Positions 1 through 6,267 of a stretch of 10,492 nt of DNA are shown piece by piece. The stretch's first letter is position 1. Every line of letters begins with the position of its first letter. The stretch covers positions 1-10,492 of the forward strand of contig JASBSE010000366.1 in the NCBI GenBank assembly GCA_030149115.1. The letters are read 5' to 3'. The notes beneath the pieces were generated by a model, which saw only the letters and a list, made by a program, of their open reading frames with translations, did no database searches and had not been told where the DNA came from. A program made the translations under genes and the position numbers. The DNA comes from Winogradskyella sp. (lineage in GTDB: Bacteria > Bacteroidota > Bacteroidia > Flavobacteriales > Flavobacteriaceae).

Positions 1-208
1 TATTGTTATACTTTGTGACGAAGTTATTAATGATAAAGGCGAAAAATTGTTTCTTTTATTTCAAGGCAATACACCTGCGCAAAGTGTACACCTCGTTAAA
101 AACTTAACCGATTCTTCTATTTCTCCATGGTATAAATTAGAAGATGATGCTATTACACCTGTTTCCAATTACACGTTTAGTAGCGCGAAATTTGTTAGAT
201 TTAAGTAA
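1..208 (+). CDS. DUF4846 family protein, C-terminal fragment
   Basis: This is the 3' end of a gene that enters from the left edge. The reading frame starts at base 2 and ends with TAA at 206-208, giving 68 residues. The tail has a pattern I recognise from DUF4846 proteins of Flavobacteriia: a GEKLFLLFQGNTPAQSVH segment, then a PWYKL motif, and a final aromatic/basic KFVRFK end. The function of this family is not established. The N-terminal part, including any signal peptide or catalytic residues, lies outside the window, so nothing can be said about localisation. The next gene starts 21 nt downstream on the same strand, but a promoter motif in that gap and in this gene's last codons suggests the downstream genes need not depend on it. 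The family call rests on recalled C-terminal motifs only. Confidence 0.7.
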   Translation, partial: IVILCDEVINDKGEKLFLLFQGNTPAQSVHLVKNLTDSSISPWYKLEDDAITPVSNYTFSSAKFVRFK

Positions 209-225
209 GCATCTTTGTATCTTTG
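191..225 (+). promoter_or_regulatory. Bacteroidetes-type promoter, apparently leaderless, for the 125-aa gene
   Basis: TATCTTTG at 218-225 matches the Bacteroidetes -7 consensus TAnnTTTG exactly. A TTTG at 191-194, inside the last codons of the upstream gene, can serve as the -33 element with a 23-nt spacer, the upper end of what I recall for Flavobacterium. Only 4 nt separate the -7 element from the ATG at 230, so transcription would begin at or next to the start codon. The heptamer ATCTTTG is duplicated in tandem here (211-217 and 219-225). The promoter is inferred from the motif alone. Confidence 0.6.
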
Positions 226-229
226 ACAC

Positions 230-607
230 ATGAGCAAAGCACTTACAAAACAAGAATTACATAACTTAGCCATGAATCATGTTGGTAAAGATTTAGAATC
301 TCGTGGTTTTGAATTTGTTGCCATAAATAGCAAGCTAAAAAGACATCCTCAATTTGTTTGTATTGATAAAAACAGCCAATACTATTTTGTAATTGTAAGA
401 GCGGTAATGTTACCAGAAAATCCTAATAATTATGATGTAGTTTGGATGGAAACTTTCAAAAAACATGCCTTCGAAAAAAACGCTAAGGTTTTATATGCAG
501 GTGTTGGATTAGGAAATCCTGATGGTGAAAATTTACCAATCTATCTCAATGAAGAATATCTTATAGAATATAATGGTATTCAAGTCATAGAAATGAACCT
601 CAACTAA
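230..607 (+). CDS. Conserved hypothetical protein (125 aa), ApbE neighbour
   Basis: A small soluble protein with no signal peptide or membrane segment. Related flavobacterial proteins are, as I recall, often labelled Na+-translocating NADH-quinone reductase subunit F. The label does not fit: this protein is far shorter than NqrF and lacks its [2Fe-2S] cysteine cluster and FAD/NADH domains. The name probably came from gene neighbourhood. What is visible is an N-terminal helix (residues 6-24), a strand (26-33), a PQFVC strand (40-44), a YYFVIVRA strand (51-58) and an Asn/Pro-rich loop, an order loosely like the core of PD-(D/E)XK nuclease folds but without the acidic and lysine residues. It is followed after 5 nt by apbE, so the two are probably co-transcribed. 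The ATG at 230 is chosen because the LTKQELHNLAMNHVGKDLE stretch before the internal Met16 looks conserved in relatives. Function unknown. Confidence 0.75.
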   Translation: MSKALTKQELHNLAMNHVGKDLESRGFEFVAINSKLKRHPQFVCIDKNSQYYFVIVRAVMLPENPNNYDVVWMETFKKHAFEKNAKVLYAGVGLGNPDGENLPIYLNEEYLIEYNGIQVIEMNLN

Positions 608-612
608 ATAAG

Positions 613-1590
613 ATGAAGAATTTTTATTTATTAGCCCTTCTTTTCACTATATTTTCTTGTCAAAAAGAACCTAAAAACATCAAAATTTCAGGACCAGTTT
701 TTGGCACTGGATACAATATTCAGTTTTATTCCGAAAGTGGTAAGAATTATCAAAAACAATTTGACAGTCTTTTTAATGTGTTGAATAAATCGCTTTCTAC
801 CTATATTCCAGATTCTGATATTTCAAGAATTAACAAAAATGAAGATGTAGAAGTTGATGAACATTTTAAACGTGTGTTTAAAAAATCTAAGGAAGTCTAT
901 CGCTTTACAGAAGGAGCATTCGACCCAACAATAGGAAATGTAGTTAATGCATGGAATTTCGGTGCAGACACCAATAAATTTTTAACAGACAGTACTACCA
1001 TAGATAGTCTTATGAAGTTTGTTGGGCTGAACAAAGTAGGACTTAAAGACTCTAAAATTATAAAACGGAAAACATCTTACCTAGAGTTTAATGCTATTGC
1101 CAAAGGCTATGGTGTGGACGTTATTGCTGAGTTTTTAGAAAGTAAAAAAATTAAAGACTACTTGGTTGAAATTGGCGGCGAAATTAGAGTAAAAGGCATA
1201 AACTACGAAAAACAAGCTCCATGGAAAGTTGGCCTAGACGAACCACGTTTTGATGGAGAACAATCTGTTTTCAAAGCTTTAGAACTAAAAGATGAAGCTA
1301 TGGCAACTTCTGGTACTTACCGTAAGTTTAAAATTGGTGAAAACGGAAACAGATACGCACATATTATCAATACAAGAACCGGTTATCCAACAAAAACCAA
1401 TATATTAAGTGTTTCGGTTATAGCGCCAGATTGTATGACAGCAGATGCTTACGCCACAGCTTTTCAGGCTATGGGAATAGAAAAGGTTGAAGCGTTACTA
1501 AGCAGACATTCTGAGTTAAAAGTGTATTTCATTTTTGAAAATGATAATAAGGAACTAGAGACATTGAGTCTCAATGACTTTCCAGAATAA
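613..1590 (+). CDS. apbE: FAD:protein FMN transferase lipoprotein (ApbE)
   Basis: ApbE transfers FMN from FAD to a threonine side chain of exported redox proteins such as NqrB, NqrC or RnfG-type subunits, using Mg2+, on the outer face of the inner membrane. At 325 aa it is normal length. The N-terminus is a lipoprotein signal with lipobox IFSC, so Cys16 would be lipidated; QKEPK follows it. Family motifs appear in order: GTGYNI (31-36), LSTYIPDSDISRIN (61-74), GAFDPTIG (101-108), FNAIAKGYGVD (159-169), VEIGGEIRVKG (185-195), ATSGTYR (231-237), AHIINTRTGYP (249-259) and the metal-site region MTADAYATAF (275-284). It lies 5 nt after the 125-aa gene. No flavoprotein target (nqr, rnf or FMN_bind protein) is in the window, so its substrate is encoded elsewhere. 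The flavinyltransferase assignment is secure; the substrate is unknown. Confidence 0.95.
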   Translation: MKNFYLLALLFTIFSCQKEPKNIKISGPVFGTGYNIQFYSESGKNYQKQFDSLFNVLNKSLSTYIPDSDISRINKNEDVEVDEHFKRVFKKSKEVYRFTEGAFDPTIGNVVNAWNFGADTNKFLTDSTTIDSLMKFVGLNKVGLKDSKIIKRKTSYLEFNAIAKGYGVDVIAEFLESKKIKDYLVEIGGEIRVKGINYEKQAPWKVGLDEPRFDGEQSVFKALELKDEAMATSGTYRKFKIGENGNRYAHIINTRTGYPTKTNILSVSVIAPDCMTADAYATAFQAMGIEKVEALLSRHSELKVYFIFENDNKELETLSLNDFPE

Positions 1591-1627
1591 CCTATGTGAC
1601 CTTATTACCACGTGCGTATCTTATAAT

Positions 1628-1640
1628 TGACTATTAGTCA
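1628..1640. repeat. Short palindrome TGACTATTAGTCA in a convergent intergenic region
   Basis: A perfect 6-bp inverted repeat around a single T sits in the 102-nt gap between the converging apbE and DUF423 genes. Partly complementary flanks, CTTA at 1620-1623 and TAAG at 1648-1651, could extend it into an interrupted hairpin spanning 1620-1651. No T-run directly follows on either strand, so it is not a standard intrinsic terminator. It could be a dimeric protein-binding site, a transcript-end hairpin, or chance. Confidence 0.35.
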
Positions 1641-1692
1641 GTAACTGTAAGAATTGGTCGTATCTTCGTTCGTTTTGGTGCGGCTTTTTTTA

Positions 1693-2061
1693 TTACCAAG
1701 CTCGTAAAACTATAAGTAACCAACCTATAACAAATAACAAACCACCAATGGGTGTAATTGGACCTAAAAAGCGTAATTTCTTTCCTTTAGCATCACTAAA
1801 CACTAAACCGTAAATACTAAACGAGAATAATAAAATACCAATGATAAAACACCAGTACATAGCTGATGTAGAGAATTCTTGATTAAAGCCAAGTATTAAT
1901 AAAACAATAGCATGATACATTTGATATTTTACACCAGTTTCAAAACTTTTAAGTTGGTCTTCAGATAGAATTTTCTTTAATGCATGAGCACCAAACGCAC
2001 CAAATGTTATAGCTAACATTCCGAATAATGCTCCTGTTATTATGAATATCTGTTGATTCAT
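1693..2061 (-). CDS. DUF423 family small membrane protein
   Basis: A 122-residue, very hydrophobic protein with about four predicted membrane helices (roughly residues 5-28, 45-60, 66-88 and 99-120). It carries the DUF423 signatures: FGAFGAHALKK near the N-terminus, FETGVKYQMYHA in the middle and GPITPIGGLLFVIGW near the C-terminus. This is the YgdD-type family of inner-membrane proteins, whose biochemical role is unknown. The length is normal and the gene intact. The ATG at 2061 lies 6 nt after the stop of the methyltransferase gene, making it the last gene of the four-gene minus-strand operon that starts at map. I see no own promoter. Beyond the DUF assignment, function cannot be inferred from sequence. 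Confidence 0.9.
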   Translation of the reverse strand: MNQQIFIITGALFGMLAITFGAFGAHALKKILSEDQLKSFETGVKYQMYHAIVLLILGFNQEFSTSAMYWCFIIGILLFSFSIYGLVFSDAKGKKLRFLGPITPIGGLLFVIGWLLIVLRAW

Positions 2062-2067
2062 TTCAAT

Positions 2068-2835
2068 CTATTTTTTATAAACAACTGGGATTATTTCTCC
2101 TTTAGCTAAACGGAATTTATCAATTTCAGAGTTTGATAAACTAGTAGTATAATCTACTTCTTCAACTTTAAAACCTATGCTTCTGAGTTTATCAAAGTAA
2201 TCTCGACCATAAATCCTAACATGGTCGTATTGTCCAAAGATTTTAGCGCGCTCAGCTTTATCTGTTATTGTATCGTCCTCAAAAGTAGTTTCTCTATTTA
2301 AATCTTGAGGTATTTGAAATATTCCAAATCCTCCAGGCTTCATAACACGATATAGTTCTTGCATTGCCTTAGTGTCATCTGGTATATGCTCTAACACATG
2401 ATTACAAAAAATGACATCATAACTATTATCTTCAAAGGGGAGATTACAAATATCTGCCTTTACATCTGCAATAGGAGATAATAAATCTGTGGTGGTGTAA
2501 TCTATATTCTTTAGTTTTCTAAACCGTTTTAAAAAACATTGTTCTGGTGCAAAATGAAGCACTTTAAAATTGTTTGAAAAAAAATCGGTTTCAGTTTTAA
2601 GATATAGCCAGAACAAGCGGTGTCTTTCTAAAGAAAGTGTTGATGGTGATAAAATATTTTCACGCTGTTTTACATAACCATATGCCAAAAAAGATTTAAA
2701 ACTTTTACCATCTATAGGATCAGTGTATTTATTTCCCTTTAAAAAAAAAGCTAAAATTGGTCTTACGACATAACTTAACCTAATTAATAAAGGTCTTGGC
2801 ACTATGTTTAGTATGAATTTAAAAAGTTGTTTCAA
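2068..2835 (-). CDS. Class I SAM-dependent methyltransferase, TTG start
   Basis: A 255-residue Methyltransf_11-like protein. The methyltransferase core runs from about residue 91. Motif I is the unusual VLHFAPEQ (92-99) instead of a glycine-rich VLDxGxGxG. It is followed by DLLS (117-120), ADICNLPFEDNSYDVIFCNHVLEHIPD (127-153), and VMKPGG (164-169). The segment before the core (37-73) reads like a family version that elsewhere carries two CPxC zinc knuckles around a YGYVKxREN...SLERHR stretch; here both knuckles are cysteine-free (DPID at 39-42, SPST at 63-66). The start is TTG at 2835: an in-frame TGA lies at 2848-2850, no ATG occurs between it and the core, and translation from TTG gives MKQLFKF, a plausible N-terminus. 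It starts 5 nt after the DUF3050 stop. The substrate is unknown; relatives I recall occur in glycan or lipid modification loci, but nothing nearby supports that. Confidence 0.88.
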   Translation of the reverse strand: MKQLFKFILNIVPRPLLIRLSYVVRPILAFFLKGNKYTDPIDGKSFKSFLAYGYVKQRENILSPSTLSLERHRLFWLYLKTETDFFSNNFKVLHFAPEQCFLKRFRKLKNIDYTTTDLLSPIADVKADICNLPFEDNSYDVIFCNHVLEHIPDDTKAMQELYRVMKPGGFGIFQIPQDLNRETTFEDDTITDKAERAKIFGQYDHVRIYGRDYFDKLRSIGFKVEEVDYTTSLSNSEIDKFRLAKGEIIPVVYKK

Positions 2836-2840
2836 AGTAA

Positions 2841-3620
2841 TTAAACTTCAACTGTTTTGTTTGAAGATATTAATTCATATATACCATCCCAAAGCGCAAT
2901 TCTATGCTGTAGCGCTAACTTTGAAATTTCTAAAGTTTCCTCCCATTTTTTAGCATCATTCCCACATAATTCTTCAATCATCTTAAGCGATAAAGGACCA
3001 TGCTCGTCTCCATCCAACTCAATATGTCTATTTAAATAATACGTAAGCTTACTGTATGTATTATCACTAGTTTTAGACTGATTTATAATCTGAAAAAACA
3101 TATCAGGAATGACATCTTCTCTTCCAAATGTAAAAGCAGATGCTATTTTGTGAGTTTCTTTGGTATCTATAACCTTAAATGTAAACTCAATAAATTTAAA
3201 TGTAGCCTCATTTAAATTAACTAAAACTGAAGCTTCCCTAATAGATTTCCCTTGCTTTATTTCACTTAGAAAATTCTCTATTTGAGTTGTACTAGAACCT
3301 ATTTGAAGCATGGCATCAATATACATTTCGTAATGACTTTTTGGCTCGCCAAGTTCATTAATATCGCTTTCTTCGCCCAGTACAATTTCGTTTATAAAAC
3401 GAGAGGTAGCAGAATTACTCACAGGTGTCCATGGGACCGATATGTTTGTTAAACTATTTTGAAGTGCTTTTAACAAAGACATAAAATCCCACACCGCAAA
3501 CACATGTTGCTCCATAAACACTTGAACATCTTCAATCGTGTCTAAAGCTCTGTATAATTTATGATTATTTAACTCTGCTCTTAGCGAAGTTAGTTCAGAT
3601 TCTAACTGTATAATGTTCAT
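2841..3620 (-). CDS. DUF3050 family protein, heme-oxygenase-like fold
   Basis: A 259-residue, all-helical, cytosolic-looking protein that I assign to DUF3050 from these stretches: FMEQHVFAVWDFMSLLKALQ (35-54), FTFGREDVIPDMF (163-175) and YYLNRHIELDGDEHGPLS (194-211). DUF3050 belongs to the heme-oxygenase-like superfamily that also holds TenA, PqqC and several non-heme diiron oxidases. Candidate metal ligands seen here are Glu37 and His39, Glu168, and the cluster His199, Asp203, Glu206 and His207. Whether the protein binds iron is inference. Its position, second in the operon 6 nt after map and 5 nt before the methyltransferase, implies shared expression with methionine aminopeptidase but not necessarily shared function. 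The gene is intact, with ATG at 3620. Confidence 0.85.
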   Translation of the reverse strand: MNIIQLESELTSLRAELNNHKLYRALDTIEDVQVFMEQHVFAVWDFMSLLKALQNSLTNISVPWTPVSNSATSRFINEIVLGEESDINELGEPKSHYEMYIDAMLQIGSSTTQIENFLSEIKQGKSIREASVLVNLNEATFKFIEFTFKVIDTKETHKIASAFTFGREDVIPDMFFQIINQSKTSDNTYSKLTYYLNRHIELDGDEHGPLSLKMIEELCGNDAKKWEETLEISKLALQHRIALWDGIYELISSNKTVEV

Positions 3621-3626
3621 TAACTA

Positions 3627-4445
3627 CTATAATACTAATTCTTTTTGTCTAAAATTGTCTTCTTCGTCTGATGTTATACCTAAAGCTTCGTGCACATAAG
3701 CAAAAGTTGATAAAATTTCAGGCTTACCATCTAAAATAGCAATATCGTGCTCAAAATGTACACTTGGTTTACCATCTAATGTTACAATCGTCCAACCGTC
3801 TTTTAGTTGTTTTACCTTATGAGTACCCATATTTATCATAGGCTCAATAGCGACAACCATACCTTCAATAAATTTTTTACCTCTACCACGTCTTCCATAA
3901 TTTGGCATCTCAGGATCTTCATGCATTTTACGTCCTAAACCATGACCTACTAGCTCTCTAACAACACCATATCCCTGAGCCTCACAATATTGCTGTATCG
4001 CAAAACCTACATCTCCAACGCGATTTCCAACTCTCAGTTGTTCTATACCTACGTATAATGATTCTTTAGTGGTTTTAATTAATTTTTTTGTGTCTTCAGC
4101 AACATTTCCTATTTCAAAAGTATAAGCATGATCACCATAAAAACCATTCATAAGCGCACCACAGTCTACAGATACAATATCACCATCTTTAAGTGGTACA
4201 TCTGTTGGTAATCCATGAACTACAGCCTCGTTAACACTACAAAGTAATGTTGATGGACAATCATAAAGTCCTTTGAAGCCAGGTAAAGCTCCATGATCTC
4301 TAATAAACTCTTCTGCAATAGCATCTAAATGGTTAGTGGTAACACCTTCCTTTATTTCTTTTGCAAGCATACCTAATGTTTTAGAAACAATAAGCGCACT
4401 TTGCCTCATTAACTCAATTTCTTCTCTGGTTTTTACTATTATCAT
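3627..4445 (-). CDS. map: Type I methionine aminopeptidase
   Basis: Map removes the initiator methionine from nascent proteins in the cytosol when the second residue is small; it is usually essential. At 272 aa it is a type Ia enzyme without an N-terminal extension. All five metal ligands are visible: Asp94 (VDCGA), Asp105 (GDHAYTF), His168 (GHGLGRKMHEDP), Glu201 (IEPMI) and Glu232 (FEHDIAI). Substrate-binding histidines His77 (VVHGLP) and His175 are also present. Ligand spacing equals that of the E. coli enzyme with a constant offset of three residues. It is the first gene of an operon continuing into DUF3050, methyltransferase and DUF423 genes. The ATG at 4445 has AAGGAAA just upstream as a possible ribosome contact and TATCTTTG 18 nt upstream. 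Unlike in many bacteria, it is not next to secY or infA here. Confidence 0.97.
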   Translation of the reverse strand: MIIVKTREEIELMRQSALIVSKTLGMLAKEIKEGVTTNHLDAIAEEFIRDHGALPGFKGLYDCPSTLLCSVNEAVVHGLPTDVPLKDGDIVSVDCGALMNGFYGDHAYTFEIGNVAEDTKKLIKTTKESLYVGIEQLRVGNRVGDVGFAIQQYCEAQGYGVVRELVGHGLGRKMHEDPEMPNYGRRGRGKKFIEGMVVAIEPMINMGTHKVKQLKDGWTIVTLDGKPSVHFEHDIAILDGKPEILSTFAYVHEALGITSDEEDNFRQKELVL

Positions 4446-4463
4446 GTTTCCTTAATTGAGCTG

Positions 4464-4471
4464 CAAAGATA
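4464..4471 (-). promoter_or_regulatory. -7 promoter element of the map operon
   Basis: On the minus strand this reads TATCTTTG, an exact TAnnTTTG match, with 18 nt between it and the map ATG. No clear TTTG -33 element is visible at the usual distance, where the DNA is simply AT-rich. It lies back-to-back with the promoter of the CoA-transferase gene. Confidence 0.55.
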
Positions 4472-4541
4472 GGCATTTATAACTATTAAATAATTTTAGA
4501 AAAACATGATAAAAAACAGTTTTTTTCTATCTTTTGAGCAG

Positions 4542-4549
4542 TAAGTTTG
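4542..4549 (+). promoter_or_regulatory. -7 promoter element of the CoA-transferase gene
   Basis: TAAGTTTG matches TAnnTTTG exactly and ends 18 nt before the ATG at 4568. A T-rich tract (4520-4526) lies at the -33 distance but is not a true TTTG. A second near-match, TATCTTTT at 4528-4535, lies just upstream and could be an alternative. The AGGAA at 4563-4567 directly before the ATG is too close for a standard ribosome binding site. Confidence 0.5.
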
Positions 4550-4567
4550 TAATCTAAATTTTAGGAA

Positions 4568-5833
4568 ATGTTTAAAAGAGTAAGTGCCGAAGAAGCGGTA
4601 AAAGTCATTAAATCTAATGATAGAGTTTATATACAAGCAGCAGCAGCAGCGCCTCAACAATTAATAAATGCCATGTCTGCAAGACATGAGGAATTGAGAA
4701 ATGTTGAAGTATGTCATTTGCATATAGAAGGTGAAGCGCCATATGCTAACCCAGAGCTAAAAGATAGCTTTCATGTTAACTCTTTCTTTATTGGAAAAAA
4801 CGTGAGACATACTTTACATGCTGGTAATGGCTCTTATACACCTGTTTTTCTTAGTGAGTTACCAACCTTGTTTCAGCAAAATATTTTAGATTTAGATGTT
4901 GTCCTAATTCATGTTTCTGAACCAGACAAACACGGTTACTTATCATTAGGTGTATCTGTTGAAGCTACTTTAGCGGCAATAGATAACGCCACAACAGTTA
5001 TTGCACAGGTTAACAAAAACATGCCGCGTACACATGGTGCTGGTATTATACACTATACAGAAATAGATTACTTTGTAGAGGTTGATGATGAGATTCCTAC
5101 TATGCACGCTTCTGAGCCATCTGAAATTGAAAGCAAAATCGGAGACTATGTTGCTGGTTTAATCGAAGACAGAAGCACACTGCAAATGGGAATAGGCAAT
5201 ATACCTAATGCCGTATTATCTAGACTAACTAATCATAAGGACTTGGGCTTACATACCGAAATGTTTTCTGATGGTGTTATAGATTTAATTTTAAGCGATG
5301 TTATAAACGGAAATTATAAGAAAATAAATAGAGGCCGCGCATTAACTACGTTCTTGATGGGCTCTAAACGATTATATGATTATGTAGATGACAATCCTTT
5401 TGTAGAGATGAGAGCTTCTAATTATACCAATAATACATCATACATTAAGCAGAATCCTAAAATGGTTGCAATAAATTCTGCTATTGAGGTTGATGTGACA
5501 GGACAAGTATGTGCAGATTCTATTGGTTCTAAAATGTACTCTGGTGTTGGTGGACAAATGGATTTTATTAGAGGTGCATCTTTAAGTAAAGGTGGAAAAG
5601 CTATTATTGCCTTACCTTCAGTTACCCGAAAAGGCATTAGTAGAATTGTACCTTCCTTAAAACCAGGAGCTGGTGTTGTTACAACAAGAGCCCATGTACA
5701 TTATGTAGTTACCGAATATGGTATTGCAAATTTATTTGGAAAAACAATAAAACAACGTGTAAAAGCACTTGTAGATATTGCACATCCGGATCACAGAGAG
5801 GACGTTGATAAAGCCTACTTTGAATTAACGTAA
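4568..5833 (+). CDS. Acetyl-CoA hydrolase/transferase family CoA-transferase
   Basis: A 421-residue family I CoA-transferase of the acetyl-CoA hydrolase / 4-hydroxybutyrate CoA-transferase type. Such enzymes move CoA between acetyl-CoA or another acyl-CoA and a carboxylic acid through a glutamyl-CoA thioester. The two-domain layout is intact. The N-terminal domain includes the SEPDKHGYLSLG stretch (117-128); the C-terminal half contains QMGIGNIPNAV (206-216), then HTEMFSDGVIDL (229-240), in which Glu231 is the expected catalytic residue, and SGVGGQMDF (325-333) and TEYGIANLFG (382-391). The exact acid substrate (4-hydroxybutyrate, succinate, propionate, acetate) cannot be read from the sequence. 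It is transcribed alone from a divergent promoter shared with map. Its stop is 3 nt from that of the converging HAD gene. A GCA tandem repeat (4637-4648) encodes most of the Ala24-28 run. Confidence 0.92.
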   Translation: MFKRVSAEEAVKVIKSNDRVYIQAAAAAPQQLINAMSARHEELRNVEVCHLHIEGEAPYANPELKDSFHVNSFFIGKNVRHTLHAGNGSYTPVFLSELPTLFQQNILDLDVVLIHVSEPDKHGYLSLGVSVEATLAAIDNATTVIAQVNKNMPRTHGAGIIHYTEIDYFVEVDDEIPTMHASEPSEIESKIGDYVAGLIEDRSTLQMGIGNIPNAVLSRLTNHKDLGLHTEMFSDGVIDLILSDVINGNYKKINRGRALTTFLMGSKRLYDYVDDNPFVEMRASNYTNNTSYIKQNPKMVAINSAIEVDVTGQVCADSIGSKMYSGVGGQMDFIRGASLSKGGKAIIALPSVTRKGISRIVPSLKPGAGVVTTRAHVHYVVTEYGIANLFGKTIKQRVKALVDIAHPDHREDVDKAYFELT

Positions 5834-5836
5834 TAT

Positions 5837-6247
5837 TTATTTAAACCAACCGAAAAGACCACCTTTTCTTTTTGATTGCTTAATATTAGGCTCTTCATTG
5901 GTTATCATTTGGTAGATTTCACCCCAACCAAGTATGCCACCAATATTTCTGTCGTCTATAAATAAGTCGGCATGGATTTTTCGGCTTCGGCTGTAATCGT
6001 ACTTTTCTTCAGGAAAGCTGGCATTTACAGCATAGAATTCTATACCATTTTCTTTACAAAAATCTACGGCTTCTTGTAATTTAGTACCATTTCTATAGGT
6101 CCATAATATGAGTCTATGGCCATCTTGCTGAAGACGTTTTAAAGTTTCAAAAGCAAAGATTCTTGTCTTACCTATCTTGGGATAAGCATCTTCTACTATA
6201 GTTCCGTCAAAATCTATTGCTATTATTAATCTATCCTGAAAATTCAT
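5837..6247 (-). CDS. Small HAD-superfamily hydrolase (BT0820-like)
   Basis: A compact, capless HAD protein, 136 aa from the ATG at 6247. HAD motif I is AIDFDGTIV, with nucleophile Asp12 and acid/base Asp14. Motif II is LILWTYR (Thr50). Lys90 in SRKIHADLF is the likely motif III lysine, and motif IV is FIDDRNIGG (Asp98, Asp99). It resembles Bacteroidetes proteins annotated after BT0820. It is a probable Mg2+-dependent phosphatase with unknown substrate. The reading frame stays open to a TTG at 6259, adding four residues, but I prefer ATG because it places the start 20 nt after a consensus promoter, as in neighbouring genes. The C-terminal tail is basic then aromatic (KRKGG, FGWFK) and outside the core fold. 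The 3' end converges on the CoA-transferase gene with a 3-nt gap. Confidence 0.85.
   Translation of the reverse strand: MNFQDRLIIAIDFDGTIVEDAYPKIGKTRIFAFETLKRLQQDGHRLILWTYRNGTKLQEAVDFCKENGIEFYAVNASFPEEKYDYSRSRKIHADLFIDDRNIGGILGWGEIYQMITNEEPNIKQSKRKGGLFGWFK
5852..5873 (+). terminator. Possible weak intrinsic terminator for the CoA-transferase transcript
   Basis: On the plus strand, GAAAAG (5852-5857) and CTTTTC (5863-5868) form a 6-bp stem with a 5-nt ACCAC loop, followed by five Ts. It begins 18 nt after the CoA-transferase stop and lies inside the antisense strand of the HAD gene's basic C-terminal codons. The stem is short and AT-rich, so it may be coincidental. Confidence 0.3.
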
Positions 6248-6267
6248 GTAATCAATCAATTAGAGGG

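Noticed and set aside
230..607. NqrF identity for the 125-aa protein
   Set aside because: Far too short and lacking the ferredoxin cysteines and FAD/NADH-binding domains of NqrF.
1661..1691. T7 run at 1685-1691 with G-rich sequence before it, as an apbE terminator or small RNA
   Set aside because: No complementary arm forms a stem before the T-run, and the TATCTTCG at 1661-1668 lacks a -33 partner at the right distance.
2857..3039. 60-codon open frame on the plus strand
   Set aside because: Lies wholly antisense to the well-supported DUF3050 gene and shows no family features.
5422..5637. 71-codon open frame on the minus strand
   Set aside because: Antisense shadow of conserved CoA-transferase coding sequence.
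6248..6259. TTG start at 6259 for the HAD gene
   Set aside because: It would leave only 8 nt after the -7 promoter element and adds four residues outside the fold; the ATG at 6247 fits the common 18-20 nt spacing.
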